Shown here: one piece after another, positions 11,053-22,187 of the stretch
How positions within the stretch are numbered: the first letter of the stretch is position 1
How the letters are laid out: each line of letters opens with the position of its first letter
Assembly: GCA_011947345.1 (NCBI GenBank)
Contig: JAAVTG010000376.1
Coordinates: 50,351-114,350, forward strand
From: Phytophthora quininea
Lineage: Eukaryota > Oomycota > Peronosporomycetes > Peronosporales > Peronosporaceae
Reading direction: 5' to 3'
Length of the DNA stretch: 64,000 bases
Made by a program: the position numbers and the translations under genes
The notes under the pieces: model-generated
Told to the model about the DNA's origin: nothing
The model's database searches: none
What the model saw: only the letters and a program-made list of their open reading frames with translations

Positions 11053-12029
11053 CTATCGCCGCTTGTACTCGCACGCCTTGAGTTCAATCGGCCCTGCGTC
11101 CTGCGGCTTGCGAGATGGTGACTTGACGAACTCGAACAGCACAAACATCTTATTGCGCTCGTCCTTGTTCTTGCAATCGAAGCCCATCGTGTGTATCGCC
11201 TGCACGAAGCCGTCGATGCCTCCGAGCGCGTCCGTCTCGAATCGACTCTTCACTTCCGCCACCTTCAACACACCTCCAGGCTTGAGCACGCGGTATACCT
11301 CGCGAATATACTCGCGAACGCTCTTCCCCATCAACGCCAAGCAATACACGCCAATGTCAATGCTGTTCTTCTTCAACGGAACCTGATCGCAGCATTAAAA
11401 AATAGCACGTAAACTCCAGAAACAATAGCAAGGAAAAATTCTACCCAACAGAAAACTCACATTGCCGATGTTGCACGCCGTGACGATCGGCTTGCGGGAC
11501 ACCAAGTCGAACGAGTGCACCTTGTTGTTGACGCTCTCGGCAAGTCGCGCATCTCCGCAGCCAAAGTCTGCCACAATTGCTTTAGGGTGTCGTCTGCAGA
11601 AGCAATAATTATACATCAGAGATATTCTACTCAAATCTGCAAGACTTGGACGTACTTGACGTAGTCGATGAAGGTGTCGAGAGGATTGACGGGCCATTTG
11701 TCGGCCTGTTCTCGGAAGCCCTGGTGGTACACGTCGAAGAGCTCTGGGTCCTCCTGGAAGGTCGAGAACGAGTTCTCTCCCGTGCTCGTGTACAGCTGCT
11801 CGTTGAGCATGCGAAACTTGCCGCCGTCCAGTCGGCGCCGCATCTCAGCCAGTCGATCGCTGGCCGTCAAGTTCTTCTTGCTCTTTTGAGCGTTCTGTTG
11901 GGCTTTGTGCTGCGATTTCGACACCACTGCGACCTGCTTTGTCTTGACTTTGTTGCGCACCTTCTTGCTGCCATTGGCGCCGGCCGGTTTGCCCTTAGCA
12001 GCACTGTTCCCACGACGCTTCTTGCCCAT
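11053..12029 (-). CDS. RRP8: Ribosomal RNA-processing protein 8 (rRNA m1A methyltransferase)
   Basis: Three exons, 11656-12029, 11461-11593 and 11053-11382, with GT-AG introns of 62 and 78 bases and consistent phases, give 278 residues. The N-terminus is Lys-rich (MGKKRRGNSAAKGKPAG), as expected for a nucleolar protein. The core contains FDVYHQGFREQADKWPVNPL, the SAM-binding loop VADFGCGDARLA, FDLVSRKPIVTACNIGNVPL and YRVLKPGGVLKVAEVKSRF, all diagnostic of RRP8. The family uses S-adenosylmethionine to methylate N1 of an adenine in large-subunit rRNA and takes part in early pre-rRNA cleavage. It is shorter than fungal homologues but has a complete catalytic domain. The ATG at 12029 is preferred over one 13 codons upstream. 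Confidence 0.92.
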
Positions 12030-12760
12030 GTCCACGGAAACGATAATAGTGACAATGAAACGTGACACTCGAAAGTAAGCACCACGTTGTGCACTTACTT
12101 TTGAGTATCATATCATTAGGGCGAACAGTTCCACATCGGACCCGACGATGGTGTTCAACGACGGCGAAGCTTCCCAGGTTCGTAGTGGTCTGGCACCGGT
12201 TGCTCGTGCATTGAGCTTTAAGCGCTAGGCTGACAGCGATACTTGACGAAAGGCACCAGCTTTCTAGATTTGCCAGTACCTTGGATGCATCCAGCGATCC
12301 GTTGGCCTGCCGTTGGAGTCGATGGTGCTTCTGGGGCAGAACCTGGCGGCGTGAAAGCGAGGACGACGCTGGGCACGAGATCGACGTACTCGACGCAATA
12401 TCTTCGAGAACATTAGCCCTGAAGGACGAGGTTTGACTGCTCGACTGCGGTTCAGCTTCGCCGTTCCTCGTCCGTACGGTCACCATGGGAGCTTTCGCGT
12501 AGAAATATGCTGCCAGCATCGGATGCTGTGTTGACATTCTTTGTCGAGTTTTCCGTGTACACCAAGCAGACAAGTAAGCAAGTGAATTAAAGACGAAGGA
12601 AGGCAAAGGCAGCTCTTGAGCACACGTTCGACCCAAATGTATCAATACGTGACGAACGAGACCATAGGCATGGTGACAGATTCCGTGGAAGAACCACAGA
12701 CCCCGAAACGCTCTGTTGGACGCTCATTCTCCAAGATTCCACGGCGAGAGCAGACCAGCA
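12030..12760. other. Intergenic between RRP8 and the ankyrin gene
   Basis: This divergent spacer of about 730 bases has only overlapping unsupported ORFs. It should hold both promoters; no site was singled out. Confidence 0.4.
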
Positions 12761-14952
12761 ATGCTGGCCGTCCATCGAGATGAAGCCAATTCGGAGCTGG
12801 AGCAGGCCTGGATGGAGGCCGCAGACGCCGGCGATGTCGCTGCGATACGGTCTCTGCTGGTCGCAAATCCCTTCTTGCTAAACGCGCGAGTACACCACCA
12901 GGTGGGGTTGAGAGAGGCCGTGGAGCGACAATGACCACTAATGGCAATGACCACTAATGGCAATGACCACTAACGGCTGGGCTTGTGAGAAGACATTCAA
13001 GCAGTCAACGGCGCTGCACTTGGCCGTGTGGCGAGGCCGCAGCGAGGCGGTGGCATTCCTCGTGGACCAGGGAGCGGACATTGAGCTGCAGGACCAGGTA
13101 GGCCTTCTACGCACAATGTAGACTGACACTGCGAGCCTTAACGTTCTATCTGATCACCAAGTCGGGTATGACGGCACTGCAGGTCGACGTGATGCACGTC
13201 TGCCTCCAGAAGATGCGGCCGATGACGCTGCGCCGCTCGCACTGCATCGACATCCAGTCTCCAGTCGCGGTGAGCTGTTCAGGACGAGCACTACTGTAGC
13301 TACGAGTTCCGTCTCACACTTTATTCACTGTTGTAGCTGGCTCTGTCGAAGCGAGAGCAACCACGCGACCGATCCTCGTATCGGGATATCGACACAAGTG
13401 TGCTCGATTTGCTGCTGGACAACCACGTGCGTCGACCAGTCTAACGAGGTAATCAAGCACAATCAATTTGAGTGCTTGCCTTATTGCTAAGCTAGGAGGA
13501 ATATTTCTGCTAGGTTGGAGATACGCCGCTGCTAAATGCCGTCGAGTACGGACTCATCAAGCACGTCAAGAAGCTGCTGGCTCACGGAGCCGATGTCCAC
13601 GCTCAAGACCGAGCCGGTCGGAGCCCGATGGACATTGCCGGCGAACATGGGTTCGTGGACATTGTGGATGCGCTGGCGGAGAAGTGTCCCGAGCTGGTCT
13701 CCAGTGCCGGGGTAGAGTCTCTTCCTCCTTTCTTCAACAGAGCGTTGTAGAGGGGAGACTTGGGTCCTGTACTAACTTCATTGTGCTCAGGACAAGACGT
13801 TGGTGATGGCAGTCCGGCACGAATTTCCGGACGTGTTGGAATCGCTATACGAACGTGTGAAGAGCACCCTCGGCGCAGATGCTAGAACGGAGGTGAGCAC
13901 ATTCTCCTGTACTTCCTACACACTTCGAGAATTCATCGTAATACGCGTGTATGCTTCGTTAACAGCTTGGGGACGCCTCCTACACACCGCTGTCGAATAC
14001 GACGCTCAGGCATGCGCAGAGTTCCTCCTAAAACGAGGAGCCTCGCTCAGTTGGAAAGATGCCAACGGTGAAACTGTGGTGCAAGTCGCTTGCTCTCTCG
14101 GCCGTGTGGAAATTCTGGAGCTGCTACTACAGCACGACGCCACAGGCGAAGTTGACAATGTGGATCTGGGTAGTGTGGCAGTTCTAAGCCATCGTTTCAT
14201 CCAGATTGGGGTGCTTGTAAGTTGTGAAAGCAGTATCAGCTTCGTACCCGGCGCTCAGGTACGTTTCCGGTGCTGGTTTGTCGGGGCGGAGTGTGCTAGC
14301 AACTGAATTATTGCTTTCAGAAGTCCCTCCTCCCTGTGGTCGTTAGTATCAAGGTGATGGCGCAATTGGACATTATTGAGGTGCTCATACGGGACGGCGC
14401 CAAGTTTCATTTTCCAACCAAGCAAAGTCGTGACTCGGTACTGCAACAAGAGCGATAATTTTTTGTCGTTTTGCTGGGTGTTGGTTTGAACCTGACGCTT
14501 TCGCTCTTGATACTGCGCAGGTTGCACCGCTTCTAGCTTGCTGGTTGCTGCGTGTTGCACCGATGCAACAAGTGGGGAAACTACTTGTGGATCTCGCAAA
14601 CTCTGGCTGTATTCTTCACAAAGTGAGATTTCTAATTAGTTTTATTTTTCCTGTCTATTTTTTTATTCAATTCCTCTTGTTTCATTGTAGCAGCTGAGCA
14701 ATGCCGTCTTGGCCCTCGCTTGGCAAGGGTACGTCTACGAAGCTCTTCTTCTGACGCTGCTGCTTCTTTTCTCGCCAGCCACGTCCGATGTAAAGCTGGT
14801 AAGTACAATATAAAGCGCTTTATCCTTGAGAAAACCCTGGACGTAACACTTGTCTTATTGGCCAGGCCCTTGTCGTCGTTAACCCGTGGATGCGGCGATA
14901 TGCGGCGAACTTGGCGACGCGAGAACTTGTTGCGGACGCGCTGAGCTTTTAA
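12761..14952 (+). CDS. Ankyrin-repeat protein, 11 exons
   Basis: Reconstructed exons are 12761-12901, 13005-13097, 13162-13269, 13337-13426, 13514-13711, 13791-13892, 13966-14216, 14321-14437, 14521-14622, 14691-14798 and 14866-14952. Introns are GT-AG and almost every exon is a whole number of codons, so junctions keep phase 0. Ankyrin units are clear: TALHLAVWRGRSEAVAFLVD, TPLLNAVEYGLIKHVKKLLA, SPMDIAGEHGFVDIV, LLHTAVEYDAQACAEFLLKR and VVQVACSLGRVEILELLLQH. Exon 10 carries a strongly hydrophobic run (EALLLTLLLLFSP), then ALVVVNPWMRRYAANLATRE to the stop. Exon 7 needs one more G in the GGGG at 13969-13972. Ankyrin proteins are protein-binding scaffolds; the partner is unknown. Confidence 0.75.
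12931..12978 (+). repeat. 16-bp tandem repeat (3 units) inside ankyrin intron 1
   Basis: The 16-base unit ATGACCACTAATGGCA occurs twice exactly and a third time with a final variant (ATGACCACTAACGGCT). It lies within the 103-base intron 12902-13004 and is likely polymorphic in length. Confidence 0.85.
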
Positions 14953-14976
14953 GGTGTGTTTGTTAATGCGCATGCC

Positions 14977-15249
14977 TTACTTCAGGAAGTAAGAAGTTTG
15001 GAGTGGTATCCTACATTTCCGTGTTGTAAAAGAAATGATTAAGATGTTAGCTTGCAGCTTCGGCTTCGACGCTATGTTTTTACGCGTTGGGGGCTGGATG
15101 AGGGGAGGAGGGATAACGCGGTTGCAGGGGCTCTTGGTGATTGGCGTGCGCACGTAGTATAGTTCTCTCTCAGCTCCCTCCGCCGCGGTGGCGAAAGTCA
15201 CGCACAAGGCAGCAACGACGACGACGGCCGAAATCGTGACGAAATTCAT
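14977..15249 (-). CDS. Small secreted protein candidate
   Basis: This 90-residue ORF begins MNFVTISAVVVVAALCVTFA and TAAEGAEREL, a good signal peptide (short n-region, Val/Ala/Leu core, A-x-A type site) with cleavage likely after ATA or TAA. The mature part, about 67 residues, has two cysteines (SPC, RKC) and no RXLR or LxLFLAK motif. Small secreted peptides are common in oomycetes, but no family is recognised. A chance ORF with a hydrophobic start is the alternative. Confidence 0.4.
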   Translation of the reverse strand: MNFVTISAVVVVAALCVTFATAAEGAERELYYVRTPITKSPCNRVIPPPLIQPPTRKNIASKPKLQANILIISFTTRKCRIPLQTSYFLK

Positions 15250-15743
15250 CCTTGTTTTTCAGTTGCTCCTTCTAGTTCCAATTCTGAAGTGAAACTCATG
15301 ATGCTTCTCGATATGATCCATGACCACATGGCGATTATTGTTTGCATTATCCAAATGCTTTCCTCTAGGATTCGCCGCGCCTTGGGCTTGCGGCAAACAA
15401 CATCGTCGAATGAGATCATGAAGTGACGGTAAACATTTTCGACTACAGCAACGAGGTAAACGAAGTCTGGCCAATGCTGCCGGTATGCAACGAAAACATG
15501 TTTTTCGGTGTCGTGATATCTTTGACACTTCGAGTAGTTGCGGCAAATTGTTGCAGTGATATTAGACGCATTCATCGCGCTACACGACAGGCTCGCAGTG
15601 TGGCAATTCGGTAAGTGGGGTGCTATTCGAGCTACCACTCCAAACTGAACACGCTTTAACAACAGTTTCATCAGAAAAATGCATTGGCCACGACACTGAA
15701 CACAACACTACGGCTGCTAGTATGGATATGGCGAGCTAACATT
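15250..15743. other. Region downstream of the Gly-rich gene, no clear gene
   Basis: A minus-strand ORF of 141 codons (15246-15671) includes KPKARRILEESIWIMQTIIA, but shows no domain and no start context. It could be decayed coding sequence. The interval ends at the stop of the Gly-rich gene. Confidence 0.3.
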
Positions 15744-17688
15744 TTACTGACGGAGAGACTTCTGGGCTGACTTGTTCGCCGGGTTGGGGCACGGCGTCTT
15801 CGCAGCGGACGTCCCAGCTGTCTCGGGGTGGGGCACGGAGTCTTTGCACCGAACGCCCCAGTCACCTTCTTTCCGATTTGATCGCCCTTAATGCCCCAGA
15901 AAGTTGTGTAGGACTTTTCGTGGTCGCCATTTTCTGACGAAGTCGACGCCCCAATAGTGTGATCACCGCCAACACCAGCATGAGCACCAGAGCCTGCGTG
16001 AGCACCACCGCCAATTCCTCCACCGACACCACCGTTAACACCGCCGCCAATGCCTCCTTCAGCCGCCGTGGACACCACCGCCGATGCCTCCTTGAGCACC
16101 GCCGTGGACTCCTCCGCCAATCCCGCCGGCGACCGATCCGTGAGCACCACCGCCGATCCCGCCAGTGACCCCGCCACCAACACCACCGCCAATGCCTCCT
16201 GAGCACCGCCGTGGACTCCTCCGCCAATCCCGCCGGCGACCGATCCGTGAGCACCACCGCCGATCCCGCCAGTGACCCGCCACCAACACCACCGCCAATG
16301 CCTCCCTGAGCACCGCCGTGGACTCCTCCGCCAATTCCTCCTTCGGCACCGCCGTGGACTCCTCCGCCAATTCCGCCGGCGACCGATCCGTGAGCACCAC
16401 CGCCGATCCCGCCAGTGACCCCGCCACCAACACCACCGCCAATGCCTCCCTGAGCACCGCCGTGGACTCCTCCGCCAATTCCTCCTTCGGCACCGCCGTG
16501 GACTCCTCCGCCAATTCCGCCGGCGACCGATCCGTGAGCACCACCGCCGATCCCGCCAGTGACCCCGCCACCAACACCACCGCCAATGCCTCCCTGAGCA
16601 CCGCCGTGGACTCCTCCGCCAATTCCTCCTTCGGCACCGCCGTGGACTCCTCCGCCAATTCCGCCGGCGACCGATCCGTGAGCACCACCGCCGATCCCGC
16701 CAGTGACCCCGCCACCAACACCACCGCCAATGCCTCCCTGAGCACCGCCGTGGACTCCTCCGCCAATTCCTCCTTCGGCACCGCCGTGGACTCCTCCGCC
16801 AATTCCGCCGGCGACCGATCCGTGAGCACCACCGCCGATCCCGCCAGTGACCCCGCCACCAGCACCACCGCCAATGCCTCCCTGAGCACCGCCGTGGACT
16901 CCTCCGCCAATTCCTCCTTCGGCACCGCCGTGGACTCCTCCGCCAATTCCGCCGGCGACCGATCCGTGAGCACCACCGCCGATCCCGCCAGTGACTCCTC
17001 CACCAACACCACCGCCAATTCCTCCTTCGGCACCGCCGTGGATTCCTCCGCCAATTCCTCCTTCGGCACCGCCGTGGACTCCTCCGCCAATTCCGCCGGC
17101 GACCGATCCGTGAGCACCACCGCCGATGCCACCAATACCTCCTGCAGCCGATCCTTGAGCTCTTCCGTTCACGTCTTCTTGAGATGGCTTCGACGGACAC
17201 GGGGTGGAGCCATCGCCTTTGTTGCCAGGGCTAGTCGTTGGAGCAGTCGTAGCGTGGGCTCCATCTTTGATGCTTCCTTGAGTTGGCTGCGAGGTAGTGC
17301 TGTCGCCCTTTTGATTGCTTGGGATGGTCGTTGGAGCAGCCGTAGCTACCGGATTCGTTGCAATCGGCGTCGTTGCGGCTGGTGTTGATGTTGGCGCCTC
17401 TGTCGTAGGAACAGGAATTGATGTCGGGGCTGCTGTCGTTGCAGCAGGAGTTGTCTCCGGGACCTCGGTCGTTGCTGCTGGGGTCGCAATCGGAGCCGCG
17501 GGCGTTGCGACTGGGGTCACCGTTGGGGCGAGAGTCGTAGGAGCAGGAGTGCTCACCTTGCCCGAAGTGTACGAGTCGTCTCCAGAGACGCTCTGCGGGG
17601 TTTGGCCGCTAATGTGGCCAGCGTCCGCGAGGGATCCCATTGCTGCGGCAATGAGCGCGAGGTGAGCGAAAATCTTGGTAAGGTTCAT
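15744..17688 (-). CDS. Secreted Gly-rich repeat protein 1
   Basis: Start ATG 17688 opens a signal peptide ([20 protein letters not shown], cleavage near ADA-GH). A Thr/Pro/Ala-rich mucin-like linker of about 130 residues follows ([20 protein letters not shown] and similar), probably O-glycosylated. Then comes a Gly-rich array built from [28 protein letters not shown] and [14 protein letters not shown] modules, and a unique C-terminus ([20 protein letters not shown]) with repeated TPCP/PNP motifs and a basic end. One A missing near 15822 shifts the frame just before the end; the related gene at 54950 has it and shows the true stop at 15744. Likely a surface, wall or matrix structural protein; no enzyme signature. 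The array also leaves long reading frames open on the other strand. Confidence 0.75.
15990..17140. repeat. 144-bp tandem array in Gly-rich gene 1
   Basis: The monomer is 144 bases (48 residues), seen from equal spacing of CCTCCCTGAG at 16301, 16445 and 16589. About five near-identical full units are flanked by degenerate partial ones. Two units differ by one base in a C run (CCTCCTGAG near 16196; GACCCG near 16275 versus GACCCCG elsewhere), each breaking the frame. Confidence 0.85.
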
Positions 17689-17699
17689 CTTGGACAAGA

Positions 17700-18100
17700 G
17701 ACTGGGAATTGGACGTAGACTGAAGACGGAAAACGTTGAGAGGGTGAACAACACTTGAAGCCGCTGTTGGGATGCTGACAACTGCGGGGCAAATTGAAAA
17801 GTGGGTCGACGAGGCAGTGATCCGCGTTTGGTGCGGGTAGTAGGCGAGCCTCGAGCCGCAGACCGGCTCACGCGCGCCGTCACACAGTTGTTGCGGCCTT
17901 TACCTGCAGTACGACAGAGCACTCGCCCCATTATGGAGTGCGGGCGCGAGCATCCTGCGCCGCAAGCTGTTTGTGGCCGCCACATGGAGGCATTCGTTGA
18001 AAAGCTATTATCGCTCGAACAGCGAGTCGTTGCCCTCTCTGTCGACCACCCTGCCAGAAAGAGACAGACACCGGACGGATGCCTTGTCAAGCATGGCTTT
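17700..18100 (-). promoter_or_regulatory. Upstream region shared with Gly-rich gene 2
   Basis: The 5' flank of Gly-rich gene 1 (GGTGAACAACACTTGAA, CGCTGTTGGGAT, GGCAAATTGAAAAGTG, then tracts rich in CTCGAGC and CAGCTCAC) recurs in the same order at about 21720-21960 upstream of Gly-rich gene 2, at lower identity than within the arrays. It marks a duplicated promoter and leader. Confidence 0.65.
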
Positions 18101-18785
18101 GAGACAAAGGTGGCTGCAGCAAAGACCGCTGCAGCCTACTGGTGATACTCCGCACCGGTAGTCAACGTGGTGTCGGAGACCCTTCTCAATCGCACAACAA
18201 CGAAAAAGTGTACCAGGGTGGCACGGTACTGAACGCACTGTCTTCAGAACCACATTTTCTGTTGACAACGTCGTCTGTTGTCGTCCACGAGGCTCCATCA
18301 AAATGATCTCGACGTTGGGCAGCTACCGCCACTTGGTGCCGGACAGTTGGAACGGGAATAGAGGGACTGAAGCGAGGATGGTCATCACCTTCGCCATGTG
18401 TCGTGAATATTTTGTGGTGGTTGATTCTCTGCTGGAAAACGCCTCTGACGGCACAGGTAGGCTCGTGGTGAGCGGGCACCTGGTTGACGAGGATCCTCAG
18501 CTGCAGCTATGCTGGATACTTGTTGCTTGTTGGAAAACGATACGATGGAGAGACACAGCCCGAAGGCAACCATAGAATACATCATGCTTCTGTATGAATT
18601 TAATCAAAAGAGACTGCAGTGAATGGCCATCGCCATTGGCATGTGCCGCGAAGTTTTCTTCCTTTATTGGATTCTCTGGAAGAGAGGACTGTCAACTGGT
18701 TGAAGATGGTGACCAACCTCAAAATGGTCGACGAGAGATGACACACTCACCAGAAATTGTCCGCTATATATAAAGCAGTGTTGGC
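18101..18785. other. Intergenic between Gly-rich gene 1 and the coiled-coil gene
   Basis: No gene is supported. Two short related segments are visible: CGCCATGTGTCGTGAATATT near 18393 and GGCATGTGCCGCGAAGTTTT near 18637, both followed by GATTCTCTGGAA-like sequence. This suggests a small decayed duplication. Confidence 0.35.
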
Positions 18786-19962
18786 ATGGAGCAGCTTTGT
18801 TTAGCAGCACTTGGATGCCTTCTGGTTGATGTAAAGATGATGATCCTCGACAGCGTCTCGGAGCGGCTTCGCTCCAAGCATGTCCGCACATTGGAGCTGC
18901 TGCAGAAAACCCTTGACGAGAATGTCGAGCTCCGGGAACAAGTAGCAAAGCTGCAAAAGGTAGGTAGTGCGCCAGTCACGACTGCCAGCGTTGTGCTAAT
19001 AGTGCCTTATACAGGGGACACTCAACCTCGGTCAAGGCTTGCCACGCTCGAATCTCTCAGCTGAATTGGAAGCCGAGATCGAACGACTGAAAGAAGACCA
19101 TGTCCACAAACACAAAGAGGTCGAGGAGGCTGCAAGTGCAAAACTTGCCGAGCAGGCGCGCACTGTCGAGACTCTCACCGCCGAAATCAGCAAACTTCGA
19201 AACAACGTGATCACTTTGGACGTTGCATTGCGTGACGCTCGGGATACACTCCGACATGAACGGCAAGAGTGGAAAGGAGAGCGAACACAGCTAGAGGCGA
19301 CAATATCTGAGGCCTCCAAGACGTTGCCTCCTGCCAGCCCGACTCGTATCAAAAACAACCAGCAGCCTACACAGGTGGAGGTCGAGGAGGAGAAGAGCAA
19401 ACAACGTCTGGAAGCCGAATTGGAGCAGGTCCGTCAAGACATTGAAACTGCACGTCGGGCTGCTGACATAGCGAAATCCGACTTTGACCACGTTTCCAAA
19501 GAGGCCACAACTCAACGAGAACAAATCGGAGCTCTGCAGGCTCAACTCGCGACCATGCAAGCCAGTCAGAAGACATTGACGGAGGAACTCAAAGGCTTAC
19601 GAGAGCGCAATCGAACTCTTGAAGATAAAACCAAGGAGCGACCGACGAGCACAGCGTCAGCAAAGCTTCTGTTGCAGCAGAAGGCGCTGCTCGCACAGAT
19701 ACAGGAGACCGAAGAACGCCATGCCAATCTCCAAACTGATCACCAAAGTCTGCAAGATCGCGCTGCTAAGCTCCAACAACAGCTCACGAACGAGATAGCA
19801 GAGAGGAGAGCCGACGTCCAGGGAGCAGGCCTCTTTGCTGTCCACGTCGAACTGAAAAGAGAAAACTTTCAACTGCGGGCGCAGGTCGAAGAGCTCAAGG
19901 CACTGCAGCGACGCTTTCTAACGACAGCCAAGAAGAAGACAATGAGTTTCCCGTCGCTTTAA
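18786..19962 (+). CDS. Long coiled-coil protein, two exons
   Basis: Exon 1 is 18786-18959, a 55-base intron (GTAGGT...TACAG) covers 18960-19014, and exon 2 is 19015-19962; phase is 0. After a short N-terminus the product is almost wholly helical heptads rich in Glu, Lys, Gln and Leu (KTLDENVELREQVAKLQK, AELEAEIERLKEDHVHKHKE, LEAELEQVRQDIETARRAAD), ending in a basic stretch (FLTTAKKKTMSFPSL). A structural, tethering or cytoskeletal role is likely, but coiled coils do not identify a family. The start could also be the ATG at 18837 or 18840. A degraded copy of its last exon lies at about 22190-22310. Confidence 0.7.
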
Positions 19963-20189
19963 AATCAGCCGAGCTCAACTGTCTTGATCTCAACGTTGCC
20001 GTTGTGTTCGCTCGACAACTGCAGCTTGGAATGCAATAATCCGACAGCGCTGCTAGACGTTGACACCCAAAAGACTATCATGAATGTTCAATACCGCACA
20101 CTTGCAAACGAAAAGTTTGATCGAATGCATTGATCACGAATTACATGTACGCACAGCGGGCTTACTGCTACCGCTAAAAACACCTGCTA

Positions 20190-21707
20190 TTACGCACCAA
20201 CACGAGCTCCGACACCCACACCTCCCACGCCAACACCTGCCTGAACGCCTCCGCCAGCGTGGACACCACCTCCGACACTAGCGCCACCTCCGACACCAGC
20301 ACCGCCGCCAACGCCGCCGCCAGCGTGAACACCACCTCCGACACTAGCGCCACCTCCGACACCAGCACCACCTCCGACGCCGGCACCGCCGCCAACGCCG
20401 CCGCCAGCGTGAACACCACCTCCGACACTAGCGCCACCTCCGACACCAGCACCGCCGCCAACGCCGCCGCCAGCGTGAACACCACCTCCGACACTAGCGC
20501 CACCTCCGACACCAGCACCACCTCCGACGCCGGCACCGCCGCCAACGCCGCCGCCAGCGTGAACACCACCTCCGACACTAGCACCACCTCCGACACCAGC
20601 ACCACCTCCGACGCCGGCACCGCCGCCAACGCCGCCGCCAGCGTGAACACCACCTCCGACACTAGCGCCACCTCCGACACCAGCACCGCCGCCAACGCCG
20701 CCGCCAGCGTGAACACCACCTCCGACACTAGCGCCACCTCCGACACCAGCACCACCTCCGACGCCGGCACCGCCGCCAACGCCGCCGCCAGCGTGAACAC
20801 CACCTCCGACACTAGCGCCACCTCCGACACCAGCACCGCCGCCAACGCCGGCACCGCCGCCAACGCCGCCGCCAGCGTGAACACCACCTCCGACACTAGC
20901 ACCACCTCCGACACCAGCACCGCCGCCAACGCCGCCGCCAGCGTGAACACCACCTCCGACACTAGCGCCACCTCCGACACCAGCACCACCTCCGACGCCG
21001 GCACCGCCGCCAACGCCGCCGCCAGCGTGAACACCACCTCCGACACTAGCGCCACCTCCGACACCAGCACCGCCGCCAACGCCGCCGCCAGCGTGAACAC
21101 CACCTCCGACACTAGCGCCACCTCCGACACCAGCACCACCTCCGACGCCGGCACCGCCGCCAACGCCGCCGCCAGCGTGAACACCACCTCCGACACTAGC
21201 ACCACCTCCGACACCAGCACCACCTCCGACGCCGGCACCGCCGCCAACGCCGCCGCCAGCGTGAACACCACCTCCGACACCAGCACCTCCACCAACACCA
21301 GCACCACCTCCGACACCAGCACCACCTCCGACGCCGGCACCGCCGCCAACGCCGCCACCAGCGTGAACACCGCCTCCGACACCAGCACCTGCTGCTGCAG
21401 ATCCGTGGGCACTACCGTTGACACCGCCGCCTGCTTGAGCTGATGCATGGGCACCATCGCTAGCACCGGTGCTTCGTGGTGCAGATCCGTGAGAGGTGTC
21501 ACCATTGTGGTCGCCTGGGCAGGGTGTTGGAGCCGCCGTTGGGGTCCCTGCGACTGGGGTCATGTTCGGGGTAGGAGCCGGGGTGTTCGCCTGGCCTGCG
21601 TTATTGCCGGAGACACTCTGTGGGGGTTGCTTGTTGCCTGCTTCCACTAGGGGCCCATTGCCGCCGCAATGAATGCGACGTGAGCGAGAATCTTGATGAG
21701 GTTCATC
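20190..21707 (-). CDS. Secreted Gly-rich repeat protein 2
   Basis: Start ATG is at 21707; the signal peptide is [18 protein letters not shown], clearly related to that of Gly-rich protein 1. One C is missing in the run at 21651-21656 and breaks the frame between AAMGP and LVEAGNK. A shorter Pro/Thr linker ([28 protein letters not shown]) leads to a Gly-rich array of [16 protein letters not shown] and GGGASV units. The C-terminus is simply Gly/Val-rich ([15 protein letters not shown]); the TPCP tail of proteins 1 and 3 is absent. Likely an extracellular structural protein and paralogue of gene 1, but with a different monomer. Confidence 0.75.
   Translation of the reverse strand, partial: DEPHQDSRSRRIHCGGNGPLVEAGNKQPPQSVSGNNAGQANTPAPTPNMTPVAGTPTAAPTPCPGDHNGDTSHGSAPRSTGASDGAHASAQAGGGVNGSAHGSAAAGAGVGGGVHAGGGVGGGAGVGGGAGVGGGAGVGGGAGVGGGVHAGGGVGGGAGVGGGAGVGGGASVGGGVHAGGGVGGGAGVGGGAGVGGGASVGGGVHAGGGVGGGAGVGGGASVGGGVHAGGGVGGGAGVGGGAGVGGGASVGGGVHAGGGVGGGAGVGGGASVGGGVHAGGGVGGGAGVGGGAGVGGGASVGGGVHAGGGVGGGAGVGGGAGVGGGASVGGGVHAGGGVGGGAGVGGGASVGGGVHAGGGVGGGAGVGGGAGVGGGASVGGGVHAGGGVGGGAGVGGGAGVGGGASVGGGVHAGGGVGGGAGVGGGASVGGGVHAGGGVGGGAGVGGGAGVGGGASVGGGVHAGGGVGGGAGVGGGASVGGGVHAGGGVQAGVGVGGVGVGARVGA
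20225..21400. repeat. 66/84-bp tandem array in Gly-rich gene 2
   Basis: Units of 66 and 84 bases alternate. Each is built from an 18-base core encoding GGGAGV or GGGASV and ends with the VHAGGG module (GCCGCCAGCGTGAACACC). Higher-order alternation suggests expansion by unequal exchange. Confidence 0.8.
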
Positions 21708-22187
21708 TTGGAAAAGACTGTGGACGTGGTCGACGTAGACTGAGAACGGGGAAGACGAACGTCGCGAGGTGAACAACACTTGAAATCGCTGTTGGGATTT
21801 CGGCAACTGCAAGGCAAATTGAAAAGTGAGTTGACGAGAGCAGTGCTCGGTGTCTGCTGCAGCAAGTAGGTGATCCTCGAGCTACAGATCAGCTCACCCA
21901 CATCGACTCGGCTGTTTACCTGCAGCACGACAGGTACTGTGCCGCAAGCTGTTTGAGGTCACCACATGAACAAGTTTGTTGGGTTGCTAGCTCGAACAGC
22001 ACAATGTTGTCGACAAGGAGCCAAAAGACAGACACCGACCGCGCCGGATGGTTATGAGGAGGACTGAGCGCCACACGGCGCCATGGTAAAGTGGTTGAAG
22101 TGGTCCCTCCGTGGCAGCCACAGCGGATACTTTACAAGGTGTTGCTGGCTTAGCCAAACAGACCGTTAGAAAAAGCCGTTCCAAGCC

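Noticed and set aside
16059..17388. Long ORFs in other frames across Gly-rich array 1 (Arg/Trp-rich, Glu/Leu-rich, Ser/Asn-rich)
   Set aside because: They have no start context or conserved ends. The frame with signal peptide and C-terminal tail is the supported one; part of one alternative frame only appears continuous because of one-base slips in C runs.
20259..21443. 394-codon plus-strand ORF (Thr/Ser/Asp-rich) over Gly-rich array 2
   Set aside because: Antisense shadow of the same type of repeat; no signal peptide or unique ends.
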